From: Diaphorobacter caeni
Lineage (GTDB): Bacteria; Pseudomonadota; Gammaproteobacteria; Burkholderiales; Burkholderiaceae_C
NCBI RefSeq assembly: GCF_015354245.1
Contig: NZ_JADKYZ010000003.1
Coordinates: forward strand, 558,001-622,000
Length of the DNA: 64,000 nucleotides
Reading direction: 5' to 3'
Position 1 is the stretch's first letter; each line of letters starts with the position of its first letter. Positions 36,272-44,396 of this stretch are shown piece by piece. The notes under the pieces were generated by a model that saw only the letters and a program-made list of their open reading frames with translations, was not told the origin of the DNA and ran no database searches. The position numbers and the translations under genes were made by a program.

Positions 36272-37093
36272 TTATCGCTTGATGGACGGAGCCGTAGCCT
36301 CGCCGCCCTTGCCGTTCACGCCGAGAAAAACGCCGAGCGCGATCGTTGCATCGCTCGCATATCCGGGGTACGGGAAGCGCTGCTGGCGAAAGCAGTCATT
36401 CAGTCGTCGCTGCATGCTCCAGAGCTCGCCCGACGACACGCGATATGCGGGCCACGCGCCGAAGCCCGCCGCCGCGCCCGCGTTCTTGGTGAGGTTGGGA
36501 AGATCCTGCAGACGGATGCGCTTGTCATCCGCCGCGTGGCATGTGGCGCACGCAAAGTCGTGCGGGCCGCCACGCATGTAGAACATGCGCTTGCCCACTT
36601 CATACATCTGCTTCTCCTGCGCGTGCGCTTGCGACAGGTTGAACTTCATGCCCTTGGACTCTGCCGAAATCCAGGCGACGAGTCCTTCCATGTTCTTCTG
36701 CTCGTACTTGCCGAACGGCGTGGCGGCGATCTTCTTCGCGTCCAGCCCCTGCAGCGTTTCCATGCAGGTCAGCAGGCGCGACTCGAGATCCTGCACTTTG
36801 CCGGTGTCGGCGAAATAGCGCGGCAGCTCAACGAACGCGCCCTTCACCACGCCCGGGCCCTTGCCGAGATCGCAGCGCTCCATGGAGGCGTTCTTCGGCC
36901 CCCGCTTCTCCTTCCACAGCGCTTCGCCCTTCATTTCGAACAGCTCGGCGGGATTTCCGTCCTGCAGCATCTCGCGGTATTCCGCGATGCCGTCGGCCGT
37001 GCTTTTCTGCGCTGCAGCGGGCGCAACCGCCCCAAGCAGCGACAGCATCGCAACGGCAATCAACGGCGCAAGGCCTTTCGTGGTGCGGGTCAT
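36272..37093 (-). CDS. soxA: L-cysteine S-thiosulfotransferase subunit SoxA
   Basis: A 273-residue cytochrome c, the larger SoxAX subunit. It has a signal peptide (MTRTTKGLAPLIAVAMLSLL, cleaved near AAAQK) and a C-terminal haem site FACATCHAAD. The cysteine that is modified to cysteine persulfide and ligates the catalytic haem is probably that in RLNDCFRQQR. The N-terminal half shows a degenerate cytochrome domain with Cys pairs (ERCDLGKG, LLTCMETL) and no CXXCH, so this is a single-haem SoxA. The ATG at 37093 is chosen over an upstream start that has no leader-like sequence. The gene follows soxZ by 174 bases. Confidence 0.94.
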   Translation of the reverse strand: MTRTTKGLAPLIAVAMLSLLGAVAPAAAQKSTADGIAEYREMLQDGNPAELFEMKGEALWKEKRGPKNASMERCDLGKGPGVVKGAFVELPRYFADTGKVQDLESRLLTCMETLQGLDAKKIAATPFGKYEQKNMEGLVAWISAESKGMKFNLSQAHAQEKQMYEVGKRMFYMRGGPHDFACATCHAADDKRIRLQDLPNLTKNAGAAAGFGAWPAYRVSSGELWSMQRRLNDCFRQQRFPYPGYASDATIALGVFLGVNGKGGEATAPSIKR

Positions 37094-37267
37094 GGTGTCT
37101 CCATTGTTGTTGTGGGAAAACTGAAAGCGGGAAAGCGGCAAGCCACGCGGAGCGACTCTGGCGGTGCATTCGATTCGTCTCGTATCCATGCATTCATTCA
37201 TCCACCCGCGACCGCCTCGCCGGTGGATACCCCTCGCCTCAGGCTGCGAGGGGTGACGTCAGTTCCA

Positions 37268-37579
37268 TCAGCTGACCGTGGCTTCGTCGGTACGGGTCTC
37301 GCCCTTGTTGTCCTTCCAAGTCACGGCGAGCTTGTCGCCCGCCTTCGCGCCCTTGAGGTTGAACTGCAGGAACGGGTTCTTCGAGACGGCGGGGCCCCAC
37401 TCGGCGCGGAACACCGGCTTGCCGTTGAGCGACGCCGACACGTCCTGGATGAACCACGCGGGGATCACCTGACCGTTGGCGTCCTTGCGCTGACCTGTTT
37501 CCATTTCGTGGGACATCAGAACGCGGACGGTGACTTTGTCGCCAGCTGCTTGGGCGCGAATGCGCATCGGATCGGGCAT
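37268..37579 (-). CDS. soxZ: Thiosulfate oxidation carrier complex protein SoxZ
   Basis: A 103-residue immunoglobulin-like protein without signal peptide that partners SoxY and travels with it by Tat. Family features are the start MPDPMRIRAQAAGDKVTVRV, MSHEMETGQRKD, IPAWFIQDVSASLNG, and an all-beta pattern to the end. The length is typical. It follows soxY by 59 bases, the usual order. Confidence 0.95.
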   Translation of the reverse strand: MPDPMRIRAQAAGDKVTVRVLMSHEMETGQRKDANGQVIPAWFIQDVSASLNGKPVFRAEWGPAVSKNPFLQFNLKGAKAGDKLAVTWKDNKGETRTDEATVS

Positions 37580-37638
37580 GTTCTTCTCCTTGACTATCTA
37601 TCTACAAATTTCGCGGGCTCGGTACGTGCGGGGGGCGA

Positions 37639-38094
37639 TCAGCCGCCGCAGCCGCCGAGCGTGACCTTGACTTCCTTCTTGGCGAACAGCGCCTTGCCAT
37701 CGTTGGTGATGGCGACGGCGTAGACGTCGGAGGTCTGGCCGAGCTTGGCGCGCGTGAGGAAGTTGGGCTCGAGCGCATCGGACACGTCGAACGAAGCGAC
37801 CAGCGTGTTGGGGTTCTTCTCGACCAGAATCAGCATGTGCTTGACGCCGGAGAGCGTGGTCGCCGCGCCGAGCGGCACGACCGCGCCGTTCTCGGCGATG
37901 TCGGGCGCGGTGAGCGTCACGTCCTTGCTTTCGGCGGGAGCTCCGGCGCCCATGGCCTTCATCACGTCGGCAACGGTCTTCGCGTCAAACGCGGCCTTGT
38001 TGAAGGCGAACGCCGTCTGCGGCAGCAGGCCGGCGGCGAGCAGCATGCCCGTCACCGCTGCGGAATTCTTCACTGCTTGTCTACGTGAAATCAT
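37639..38094 (-). CDS. soxY: Thiosulfate oxidation carrier protein SoxY
   Basis: A 151-residue Tat-exported protein (ISRRQAVKNSAAV leader) that carries sulfur intermediates on the Cys of its C-terminal swinging arm, here VTLGGCGG at the very end, the diagnostic motif. The middle is an immunoglobulin-like domain. A long in-frame extension upstream lacks family similarity, so the start at 38094 (MISRRQA) is used. It lies between soxD (73 bases upstream) and soxZ. Confidence 0.95.
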   Translation of the reverse strand: MISRRQAVKNSAAVTGMLLAAGLLPQTAFAFNKAAFDAKTVADVMKAMGAGAPAESKDVTLTAPDIAENGAVVPLGAATTLSGVKHMLILVEKNPNTLVASFDVSDALEPNFLTRAKLGQTSDVYAVAITNDGKALFAKKEVKVTLGGCGG

Positions 38095-38167
38095 GTCATC
38101 TCTCCTTGCGAATCGTCTGTTGAATCGTTGTGTCTTCAATGTTTGAAAAACCGGTGCGCGCAAGCCA

Positions 38168-39265
38168 TCACTTGGCAGCGCCCGCAAGCCACTGTGCAAT
38201 GGACCTGGCCTCATCATCACTCAAACCGGGCTGCGGGGGCATTGGGACATTGCCCCACACGCCCGAGCCACCGTTCTTGACCTTGCCTGCCAGATAGTCC
38301 ACCTGCCCCGCATATTTCTTCGCGATCTCGTTGAAGCCGGGGCCGACGATCTTCTGCTCCATGCCGTGGCACGCGATGCAGGCGTTCTTCTCGAGCAGCG
38401 CGGTCGGCGCCGCTCCAGCGGCCGACTTGGCCGGGGTCTTGTCAGCAGGCGCTGCGGCAGGCTTGGTGTCCGTCTGCAGGCCGTGCTGCGCGCCCACCGT
38501 CCGGTTCTGATCGGCCAGATTGCCGTGGTTGTTGCTCGCGTGGTCGGGCAGCCTGGAGCGCACCTGCGGCTCGGGGCCGCAGTTGCTCATGCAGGCCACG
38601 GCCTTGGTGTCGGGCGCCGGGGGCTTGGCACCCTTGGTGAACTCGTTGCCCGGCCACATCGCGTGCGCGGTGGTCATGCCGTTGCGGTTGGGCATTTTCG
38701 CCTGCACCTCGGCGATGTTCCTGTCGCTGAACGTGAAGTCCTGCGGCACGATGTCGGCCAGATTCAGCATGTACGCGGTCACCGCGTAGACCTCGTCGTG
38801 CGACAGCGACTTGGGCGCGTTCCACGGCATCGCACGGTGGACATAGTCCCACACGGTCGAGATCGTCGGCACCTTCATGAAGGTGGTGCGGCCGGGGAAG
38901 GATGCGTCCTTCAGGCGCGCGACGTTGCCGGTCTTGATGTCATCCTTGGTCGTGCCGCCGATCAGCGGCGAGAACACCTCGTTGGATTCGCCGAACACCC
39001 CATGGCAGGACGCGCACTTGGCCTCCCACACATCCTGGCCCTTTTCCACCGAGCCGGAGCCCTTGGGCAGGCCCTTGAAATCGGGGCGCACGTCGATGTC
39101 CCACGCCTGCACTTCCTTGGGCGTGGCCTCGCGGCCGATGCCTGTGTATTTGTCGGCGGGCTTCCCGGCGGCGCCCTGCGCAAACGCACCCGCAGCGCAC
39201 AGACCCGACAGCAGCACGGCGGCGGCCTTCAGCGTTGTCATCCCGGAATTACGCGAGCTGGACAT
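38168..39265 (-). CDS. soxD: Sulfane dehydrogenase cytochrome subunit SoxD
   Basis: A 365-residue periplasmic dihaem c-type cytochrome. Haem sites are KCASCHGVF (N-terminal) and ACIACHGME (C-terminal domain), separated by a Pro/Ala-rich linker (about residues 245-275). Distal Met ligands are probably in PMPPQPGLS and nearby. SoxD takes electrons from SoxC in the oxidation of SoxY-bound sulfane. The ATG at 39265, with GGAGG six bases upstream, is favoured over one eight codons later, and it overlaps the soxC end by 17 bases. A signal peptide ends near AFAQG. Confidence 0.93.
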   Translation of the reverse strand: MSSSRNSGMTTLKAAAVLLSGLCAAGAFAQGAAGKPADKYTGIGREATPKEVQAWDIDVRPDFKGLPKGSGSVEKGQDVWEAKCASCHGVFGESNEVFSPLIGGTTKDDIKTGNVARLKDASFPGRTTFMKVPTISTVWDYVHRAMPWNAPKSLSHDEVYAVTAYMLNLADIVPQDFTFSDRNIAEVQAKMPNRNGMTTAHAMWPGNEFTKGAKPPAPDTKAVACMSNCGPEPQVRSRLPDHASNNHGNLADQNRTVGAQHGLQTDTKPAAAPADKTPAKSAAGAAPTALLEKNACIACHGMEQKIVGPGFNEIAKKYAGQVDYLAGKVKNGGSGVWGNVPMPPQPGLSDDEARSIAQWLAGAAK

Positions 39266-40613
39266 TGACCACCTCCCCGTCCTCACGCAGTGCCCAGGAC
39301 TGAATCGAGTTGTTGTGATAGATCGAGCGCGTGCCGCGCACGGCGCGCAATTGGTTGTTGGTGGGCTGCACGTAGCCGGTCTCGTCCATCGCGCGGCTCT
39401 GGATGATGGCGGGCTTGCCGTCCCATACCCAGTCGATGTTGAAGCGCGTGAGGCATTTCGTCAGCACCGGCCCTTCAAGCCGCGCGGTACGCCAGTTGCG
39501 GCCACCGTCCACGCTCACGTCCACGCGCTTGACCTTGCCGCGCCCCGACCAAGCCAGCCCCGATATGTTGTAGAAGCCCTTGTCGAGCAGCATCTGCCCG
39601 CCCGAGGGCGTGGTCACCACGCTCTTGCATTCCTGAATGCTGGTGTACTGACGGTGCTGGCCGTCCGGCATCAGGTCGATGTAGTGCACCGCCTCGTCCT
39701 TGGTGGCATAGGGCATGTCCCCCACCTCGATGCGGCGCAGGTACTTCACCCAGCTCACCCCCTGCACGCCCGGCACCACGAGGCGCAGCGGATAGCCCTG
39801 CTCGGGCCGCAGCATCTCGCCGTTCTGGCCGTAGGCGACGATCACTTCGCCGGAGGTGATGAGCTCCATCGGAATCGTGCGCGTCATCGACGAGCCGTCC
39901 GCACCTTCCGCAAGAACGAACTTGCCCTTCTTGAGGTCCGCGCCCGCCATCTCCAGCAGCGTGATCAGCGGCACGCCCGTGAACTCGCTGCACGAGATCA
40001 TGCCGTGCGTGTACTGCACCGTGGGCACGGCCACGTTGCCCCATTCCATGCCGGTGTTGGCGCCGCATTCAATGAAGTGAAAGCGCGACACGCTCGGCAG
40101 ACGCATGATCTCGTCCATGGTGAAGACCATGTTCTTCTTGACCATGCCGTTGACCATCAGACGGTGTTTGGACGGGTCGATGTCCCACCAGCCCTGGTGG
40201 TGGCGCTCAAAGTGCAGACCGCTTGGCGTCACGATGCCGAACAGCGACTGCAGCGGCGCGAACGACACCGACGCTTGGCGCGTCTGCGTCAGGCCCGGAC
40301 TCTGGCGACGCTGCACGTTGGATTCGTACTTGGAAGGCTTGCCATAGCCATCGGTGACCACCGGCTGGCCCAGTCCCTTGGTGTGGGCCGGCATCTCCAG
40401 AATATTGGGATCGCCATCCCCCACGCTGGACGCCTTCTGCCCGCCCTGTGCCAGCGCCGACGTCCCGGCAGCACCAGCCGCCGCCGCCGCGAATGCGCTG
40501 CGGATGAAACTGCGGCGACCCGCCTTGGCCTCGGCGAACACCGTTGCCACGCCATCGCCCTGCACAAAATTCTCCGGAGCCTTGCGCAACCGACCTGTCA
40601 TCTGGTTTTGCAT
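39249..40613 (-). CDS. soxC: Sulfane dehydrogenase molybdenum subunit SoxC
   Basis: A 454-residue Mo-molybdopterin protein of the sulfite oxidase family that oxidises the outer sulfur of SoxY-Cys-S-persulfide. The Tat leader has RRSFIRSAFAAAAAG at about residues 33-47. The domain contains the Mo-ligating Cys in FIECGANTGMEW, and the C-terminal dimerisation domain includes VDVSVDGGRNWRTA. The presence of soxCD predicts full oxidation of thiosulfate to sulfate rather than sulfur storage. The gene precedes and overlaps soxD and follows the small cytochrome gene by 63 bases. Confidence 0.95.
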   Translation of the reverse strand: MQNQMTGRLRKAPENFVQGDGVATVFAEAKAGRRSFIRSAFAAAAAGAAGTSALAQGGQKASSVGDGDPNILEMPAHTKGLGQPVVTDGYGKPSKYESNVQRRQSPGLTQTRQASVSFAPLQSLFGIVTPSGLHFERHHQGWWDIDPSKHRLMVNGMVKKNMVFTMDEIMRLPSVSRFHFIECGANTGMEWGNVAVPTVQYTHGMISCSEFTGVPLITLLEMAGADLKKGKFVLAEGADGSSMTRTIPMELITSGEVIVAYGQNGEMLRPEQGYPLRLVVPGVQGVSWVKYLRRIEVGDMPYATKDEAVHYIDLMPDGQHRQYTSIQECKSVVTTPSGGQMLLDKGFYNISGLAWSGRGKVKRVDVSVDGGRNWRTARLEGPVLTKCLTRFNIDWVWDGKPAIIQSRAMDETGYVQPTNNQLRAVRGTRSIYHNNSIQSWALREDGEVVNVQLA

Positions 40614-40676
40614 GTATTGTCCTCAGGTCTTCGTCATTGAGCCATTCAATAGAGATGTCGAAACAGGCGTCGCGGC

Positions 40677-41000
40677 CTACTTGGCGCCACCCAGAATCCA
40701 GCCCGCCAGCGTGCTCGCATCCGCGTCACTCAATGCCGCCTGCGCAGGCATCGGCACCGGCCCCCACTTGCCCGAACCGCCCGCCTTGATGCTCTTGGCC
40801 AAAGCGGCCTGCGCATCCGCCTGTCCCGCGTACTTCTTCGCGACTTCCGGATAGGCCGGACCCACGAGCTTCTTGTCCACCGAGTGGCAGGCCATGCAGG
40901 CATTCTTCTGGGCCAGTGCCAGGTTGGCGAATGCCGGCGCTGCCGACAGACCAGCTGCGGCACACATCACTGCCATGGCGAGAACTCGGATCTGCTTCAT
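40677..41000 (-). CDS. Small c-type cytochrome (c551/552-like) heading the sox operon
   Basis: A 107-residue class I cytochrome c with a signal peptide (MKQIRVLAMAVMCAAAG, cleaved about AFANL), a haem site ACMACHSVD and the distal Met in PVPMPAQAALS. It resembles the SoxD C-terminal domain in pattern. It is the first gene of the minus-strand sox operon and may take electrons from SoxAX or SoxCD to a terminal oxidase. It could be called SoxE-like, but no name is firm. Confidence 0.9.
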   Translation of the reverse strand: MKQIRVLAMAVMCAAAGLSAAPAFANLALAQKNACMACHSVDKKLVGPAYPEVAKKYAGQADAQAALAKSIKAGGSGKWGPVPMPAQAALSDADASTLAGWILGGAK

Positions 41001-41016
41001 CGTCTTGTCCTTTATC

Positions 41017-41040
41017 TACATATAAGCATGTATTTATGTA
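41017..41040 (-). promoter_or_regulatory. AT-rich inverted repeat upstream of the sox operon
   Basis: TACATA (41017-41022) and TATGTA (41035-41040) flank a 12-base spacer just before the first sox gene, in a markedly AT-rich stretch. ATATAAGC inside it recurs in the AATAT-N12-ATATT site at 45481. It is a candidate operator for the ArsR-type regulator at 46144. Confidence 0.45.
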
Positions 41041-41429
41041 AAAGATTATCGACTTCGACCTAGATCAATTTCTCCGGGGTTTCCCCTCGTTGTTCAAAAA
41101 TAGAATAGCGAATCACCGAGGACGATCGATGCACGTTCAGGCGACCGCTCGATGGAGTCGCTCAACACCTGGATGCGCCGTGAACGGACCAGTCCGGCTG
41201 GAATCAGTCCTGGCTTACGCCCCCAATCCAAGTTGCCCAGTTGCCAGTCGCAAACAACAACGGGGGCGCCATGCCCCCGTGTGTTGAAGAATCGCCTGCC
41301 CGCCATCTCGGCAGGCAGTTTCGCTCGGTCACGTGACCGACGTTGTCCGCAAGAGTCCGTTCTCAGCAAAGACCGGTGAGAACATGGCTCTTGCTCTGGT
41401 GAGCCAGATCGAGGTGAATCGACCTGACG
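41041..41429. other. Intergenic region between sox operon and IPTL-CTERM gene
   Basis: No convincing gene is seen. The left 80 bases are the AT-rich sox promoter region. At 41260-41280 a stem ACGGGGGC/GCCCCCGT with a five-base loop is followed on the minus strand by TTGTTGTTTG and probably terminates the IPTL-CTERM gene. A second short hairpin (GCCTGCC/GGCAGGC) lies near 41296-41318. Short open frames here lack homology and codon bias. Confidence 0.55.
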
Positions 41430-43553
41430 TCAAGCCACCCGCGTACGGCGCAGACGCAACACGCCAGCACCTGTCAGCAGCACGGACAGAAGCATCAGGG
41501 CCCACTCACCCAAGGTGGGCACAGGAGCTGGCGCCGCGCTTTCCACCTTCACCGTCGTCACGGCTGAGTTGTTTTGCGAATTGACTTCGGACGTGGTCGT
41601 TCCGATGGTGGTTGTCAACGTCACCGGGGTTGCCGTTTTGGGCGTAAAGCTTGTGGTGCAAATCATGCTTTCGCCCACTGGCAGGCTCGCTTGTGGCGAC
41701 GACGGCGTGCAGCTCGTGGTTGCATCCGGCACACCGGTCACGGTGCACGTGGCATTGAGAGCGACATTGGGTCCCAGGTTTTTGCACGCTGTGATGATCG
41801 ACGTCGGCGTACCCACCGTGGTGGTCGTATCGGTCGGTGCGCTCGCTTGCATGTCGGCGGCTGGCGTCACAGCCGTCACCGTAGCGGGTTGCCGGTTGTT
41901 GAGAGGGTCCGGGTCTGTAGACGTGGAGCCAGCGGTTGTCGTCAGGCTCACCGAGCCAGCCTGACTCATCGTGAAACTGGTGACGCACGAGATCTTCTCG
42001 CCCGGATTCAGGTTTGTGGTGCCAGAAAGAGGTGTGCACACTGTCTTGGCACCTGACGGCAGACCCGTTCTATCAACCTCGCAGGTCGCAGCGATGGCGA
42101 CGTCCGGGCCGCCGTTCACGCATGTCGTGGTGATGCTTCCGGGCACGCCGATGGCGAAGTTCTCGGGCGGCGTGGGACTGGCGATCATGTCTGCCACAGG
42201 CGTCACCTCCAACTCGGCCGTACCGGGTGGAGAGATGAATCCAGTGACCACCTCTCCGGCGCCGGGTGCCGCAGGAGCGGGTTGGTTCAGAAACTTCAGC
42301 CCCCCTGCGGGAACCACCGTACCGGCGATCAGCTTGACGGGAACGGTGACGGTGCACGAAGCAACGCCTGCACCAATCGTTCCGTCTTCCACCTTGAGCG
42401 TATCGGCGGTCGTGCTCATGGTGGCGGCAGCGCAGTTTGTGGCGGGTGCGCCGGCAAATTCGAGACCTGCAGGCAGACGATCGCTGAAATTCCAACCTGC
42501 CTTGACGTACAAGTCCTGGGTATTGGTGATCGTGAATGTCATCACCGTCGCCGTCTTCGAATCGACGGATTTCGGCGCAAACTCCTTGTCGAGTCGCGGT
42601 GTCATGTCCAGAATCAGCAAATTGTCGAAGGCTGCGTCATTGCCATAGCCTCCCGATTTTTCATTGACCAATTGCATCGCAACGGTTGTTCCCGCCACCT
42701 TCACCGGCAGGTCCCCATCGAGTTGAGCCACGCGAATTCTGGCCTTGTTTGTGCCGATGGTTGAACCAGGACGATCTTCATCCGTGTAAGTGGAAGCCCC
42801 ACACGGGCTCTTGGAAGTCGAGTTCAGCTTGACGACATTGGAGCCGTTCAGATCCAGCGATGACTTGGAAGGATCGAGCACCTGATAGAAGCTGATCTGT
42901 GGATCCACGCTATTGGCGTTGTTACCGACATCCTGCTTGCAATTGGTCGCCCCCATGGCCACGGAGAAGGTCAGGAATCGGCCTCCAGGAGGCAATGACA
43001 CAGGGGCCGCCAACTTCAGTTGAACAAGCGCTGGGGTGGTCGCGTTGGGGGGGTTGTAGGGCATCTCGGTATAGGCTGCAATCACGTGATTGGAGGTCGT
43101 TTGACCCGAGATTTTCCCCAGGGCGTTGGCCAGCGCGCGAAGGTAGCTCCAATTGTCCGCGCCTTTCGCCGCTGTACCACAATACGTGTTAGCGCCTGCG
43201 ACATAAGGCGGCGGCAACGTTCCGCTTGGAAAGCTCTCCCTATAGCCGACCCACATGCCATTGCAGAAATTGGCATTGAGCCAAAAAGGCACGCCAAGAG
43301 GGCCCGGCGTGTCAATGGCTCGACCTTCCGCGGTGTAACGAACAGGGTTTCCCTGAAAGTCTTTCGCAACACTCACGTAGTCGGCGAGCGACAGAGCATG
43401 ATCTGGAGTCACGCTTTGTCCGGCCACGTTTTCAAAATCTTCCTGGAACACCGTAACCGCTGGCAGTGGTGTGCCGGGGGAAGCACTCAGTGCGAGATTA
43501 CATTGCGCCAGCAAAAAAACGACTGGAACGAATTTGAAATGCGAATACTCCAT
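41430..43553 (-). CDS. Large secreted protein with IPTL-CTERM sorting signal and repeated DUF11-like domains
   Basis: A 707-residue exported protein. The leader is MEYSHFKFVPVVFLLAQCNL, ending near ALSAS. The C-terminus VPTLGEWALMLLSVLLTG plus RLRRTR is an IPTL-CTERM signal, processed by exosortase/rhombosortase-type systems for surface anchoring. The N-terminal half (to about 320) is Cys- and aromatic-containing and unrecognised. The C-terminal half holds beta-rich repeats, two clearly alike (ADMIASPTPPENFAIG and ADMQASAPTDTTTTVG, each with TCEV/TCTV and NPGEKISC/PVGESMIC). GC is lower than in the sox genes around it. No exosortase gene is in the window. It sits between the sox operon and its upstream accessory genes. 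Confidence 0.8.
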   Translation of the reverse strand: MEYSHFKFVPVVFLLAQCNLALSASPGTPLPAVTVFQEDFENVAGQSVTPDHALSLADYVSVAKDFQGNPVRYTAEGRAIDTPGPLGVPFWLNANFCNGMWVGYRESFPSGTLPPPYVAGANTYCGTAAKGADNWSYLRALANALGKISGQTTSNHVIAAYTEMPYNPPNATTPALVQLKLAAPVSLPPGGRFLTFSVAMGATNCKQDVGNNANSVDPQISFYQVLDPSKSSLDLNGSNVVKLNSTSKSPCGASTYTDEDRPGSTIGTNKARIRVAQLDGDLPVKVAGTTVAMQLVNEKSGGYGNDAAFDNLLILDMTPRLDKEFAPKSVDSKTATVMTFTITNTQDLYVKAGWNFSDRLPAGLEFAGAPATNCAAATMSTTADTLKVEDGTIGAGVASCTVTVPVKLIAGTVVPAGGLKFLNQPAPAAPGAGEVVTGFISPPGTAELEVTPVADMIASPTPPENFAIGVPGSITTTCVNGGPDVAIAATCEVDRTGLPSGAKTVCTPLSGTTNLNPGEKISCVTSFTMSQAGSVSLTTTAGSTSTDPDPLNNRQPATVTAVTPAADMQASAPTDTTTTVGTPTSIITACKNLGPNVALNATCTVTGVPDATTSCTPSSPQASLPVGESMICTTSFTPKTATPVTLTTTIGTTTSEVNSQNNSAVTTVKVESAAPAPVPTLGEWALMLLSVLLTGAGVLRLRRTRVA

Positions 43554-43692
43554 CGACTCAGACCCTCCTATAGTAAGTCGAATTATATGTTGTGCCCTAT
43601 TTCAAAATGGGGGTCTACAAGCCCCCAAAAACGTGGGATTGCACCTTGCATGAATCGAAATTTACGAAGGTTCAAGATTGGCGGTCCCTGAA

Positions 43693-43745
43693 TACGTGTT
43701 GACGATCTCCACACGGCCTTGCAGGCGCGGCCTCGGGCGGTCTGA
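43693..43745 (-). repeat. Dispersed intergenic repeat, copy D (right half, inverted)
   Basis: On the minus strand it reads CCGCCCGAGGCCGCGCCTGC, then AAGGCCGTGTGGAGATCG, then TCAACACG, the same as the right half of copies A and B. It lies in the 345-base gap between the IPTL-CTERM gene and the thioredoxin-fold gene. The rest of that gap (43554-43692 and 43746-43898) shows no gene. Confidence 0.75.
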
Positions 43746-43898
43746 TGACCGCAACGTCCGCGTCGAAATGAGGCAAGCGGGCCATTGCGCTGCCGACAGT
43801 ACCGTTGGCCGGAGGTCAAAACCCCTCCGTGCATGCCCCTCGTGCATGCTCCGTGTGCAATCCCCGCACGCCGGGCCCAAGCTGGCCAGCCTTCGTCG

Positions 43899-44396
43899 TC
43901 AGCCGCGCACGGCGGCTCGCGCTTGGGTAACGCGCTCATCCAGATAGGAGGCGTAAAAGTCCGACGTCGATCCGCCGACCAGACGGGGAGCCAATTCCGC
44001 TCCGCCCCGCCCCAGAAACAGCACGGTGGGCGCCACTTCAACTCCCAGCTGCTTGACCAGTGCGCCATGCGTGGTGGCGCTGCCCTGCAGGTCGATCACC
44101 GGATCGCGCGACAGAAAGTGAATCTGCGTCACCGCCCGCCCCGCTTTCAGCTCCGACACCAGATAGTTCTCGCGCGCCACCTTGCAGAACGGGCAGCCGC
44201 GCAGCGTCGCCAGCACAATCAGCGGCTCACCGCGAGCCAGCGCCTGCGCCAGACTGGCGCGCAGATCGTTCGTCGTGGGCAGCAGGCGCTCGGAAGCGTC
44301 CTGCGCCGCAGCTGGCGACGACCGGGCACCCAGCCACGTCGCACCGGCCAGGGCCACCACTGCACGCACCGCCGCCCGCCGATCCGCACGCGTCAT
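43899..44396 (-). CDS. Periplasmic thioredoxin-fold protein (SoxW-like)
   Basis: A 165-residue exported protein with a leader containing basic residues and a hydrophobic core (RRAAVRAVVALAGATWLG, cleaved near AAAQD). The thioredoxin-fold active site is RGCPFCKVARE (Cys68/Cys71), and the cis-Pro is in VEVAPTVLFLG. Such SoxW/DsbE-like proteins keep Sox or cytochrome thiols reduced. It begins in an ATGA overlap with the metallo-hydrolase stop, so the two are coupled. No soxV/ccdA-type electron donor is present in the window. Confidence 0.85.
   Translation of the reverse strand: MTRADRRAAVRAVVALAGATWLGARSSPAAAQDASERLLPTTNDLRASLAQALARGEPLIVLATLRGCPFCKVARENYLVSELKAGRAVTQIHFLSRDPVIDLQGSATTHGALVKQLGVEVAPTVLFLGRGGAELAPRLVGGSTSDFYASYLDERVTQARAAVRG

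Noticed and set aside
41152-41379. A 75-codon frame between the sox operon and the IPTL-CTERM gene
   Set aside because: It has no family pattern or ribosome-binding site and runs across a terminator hairpin.
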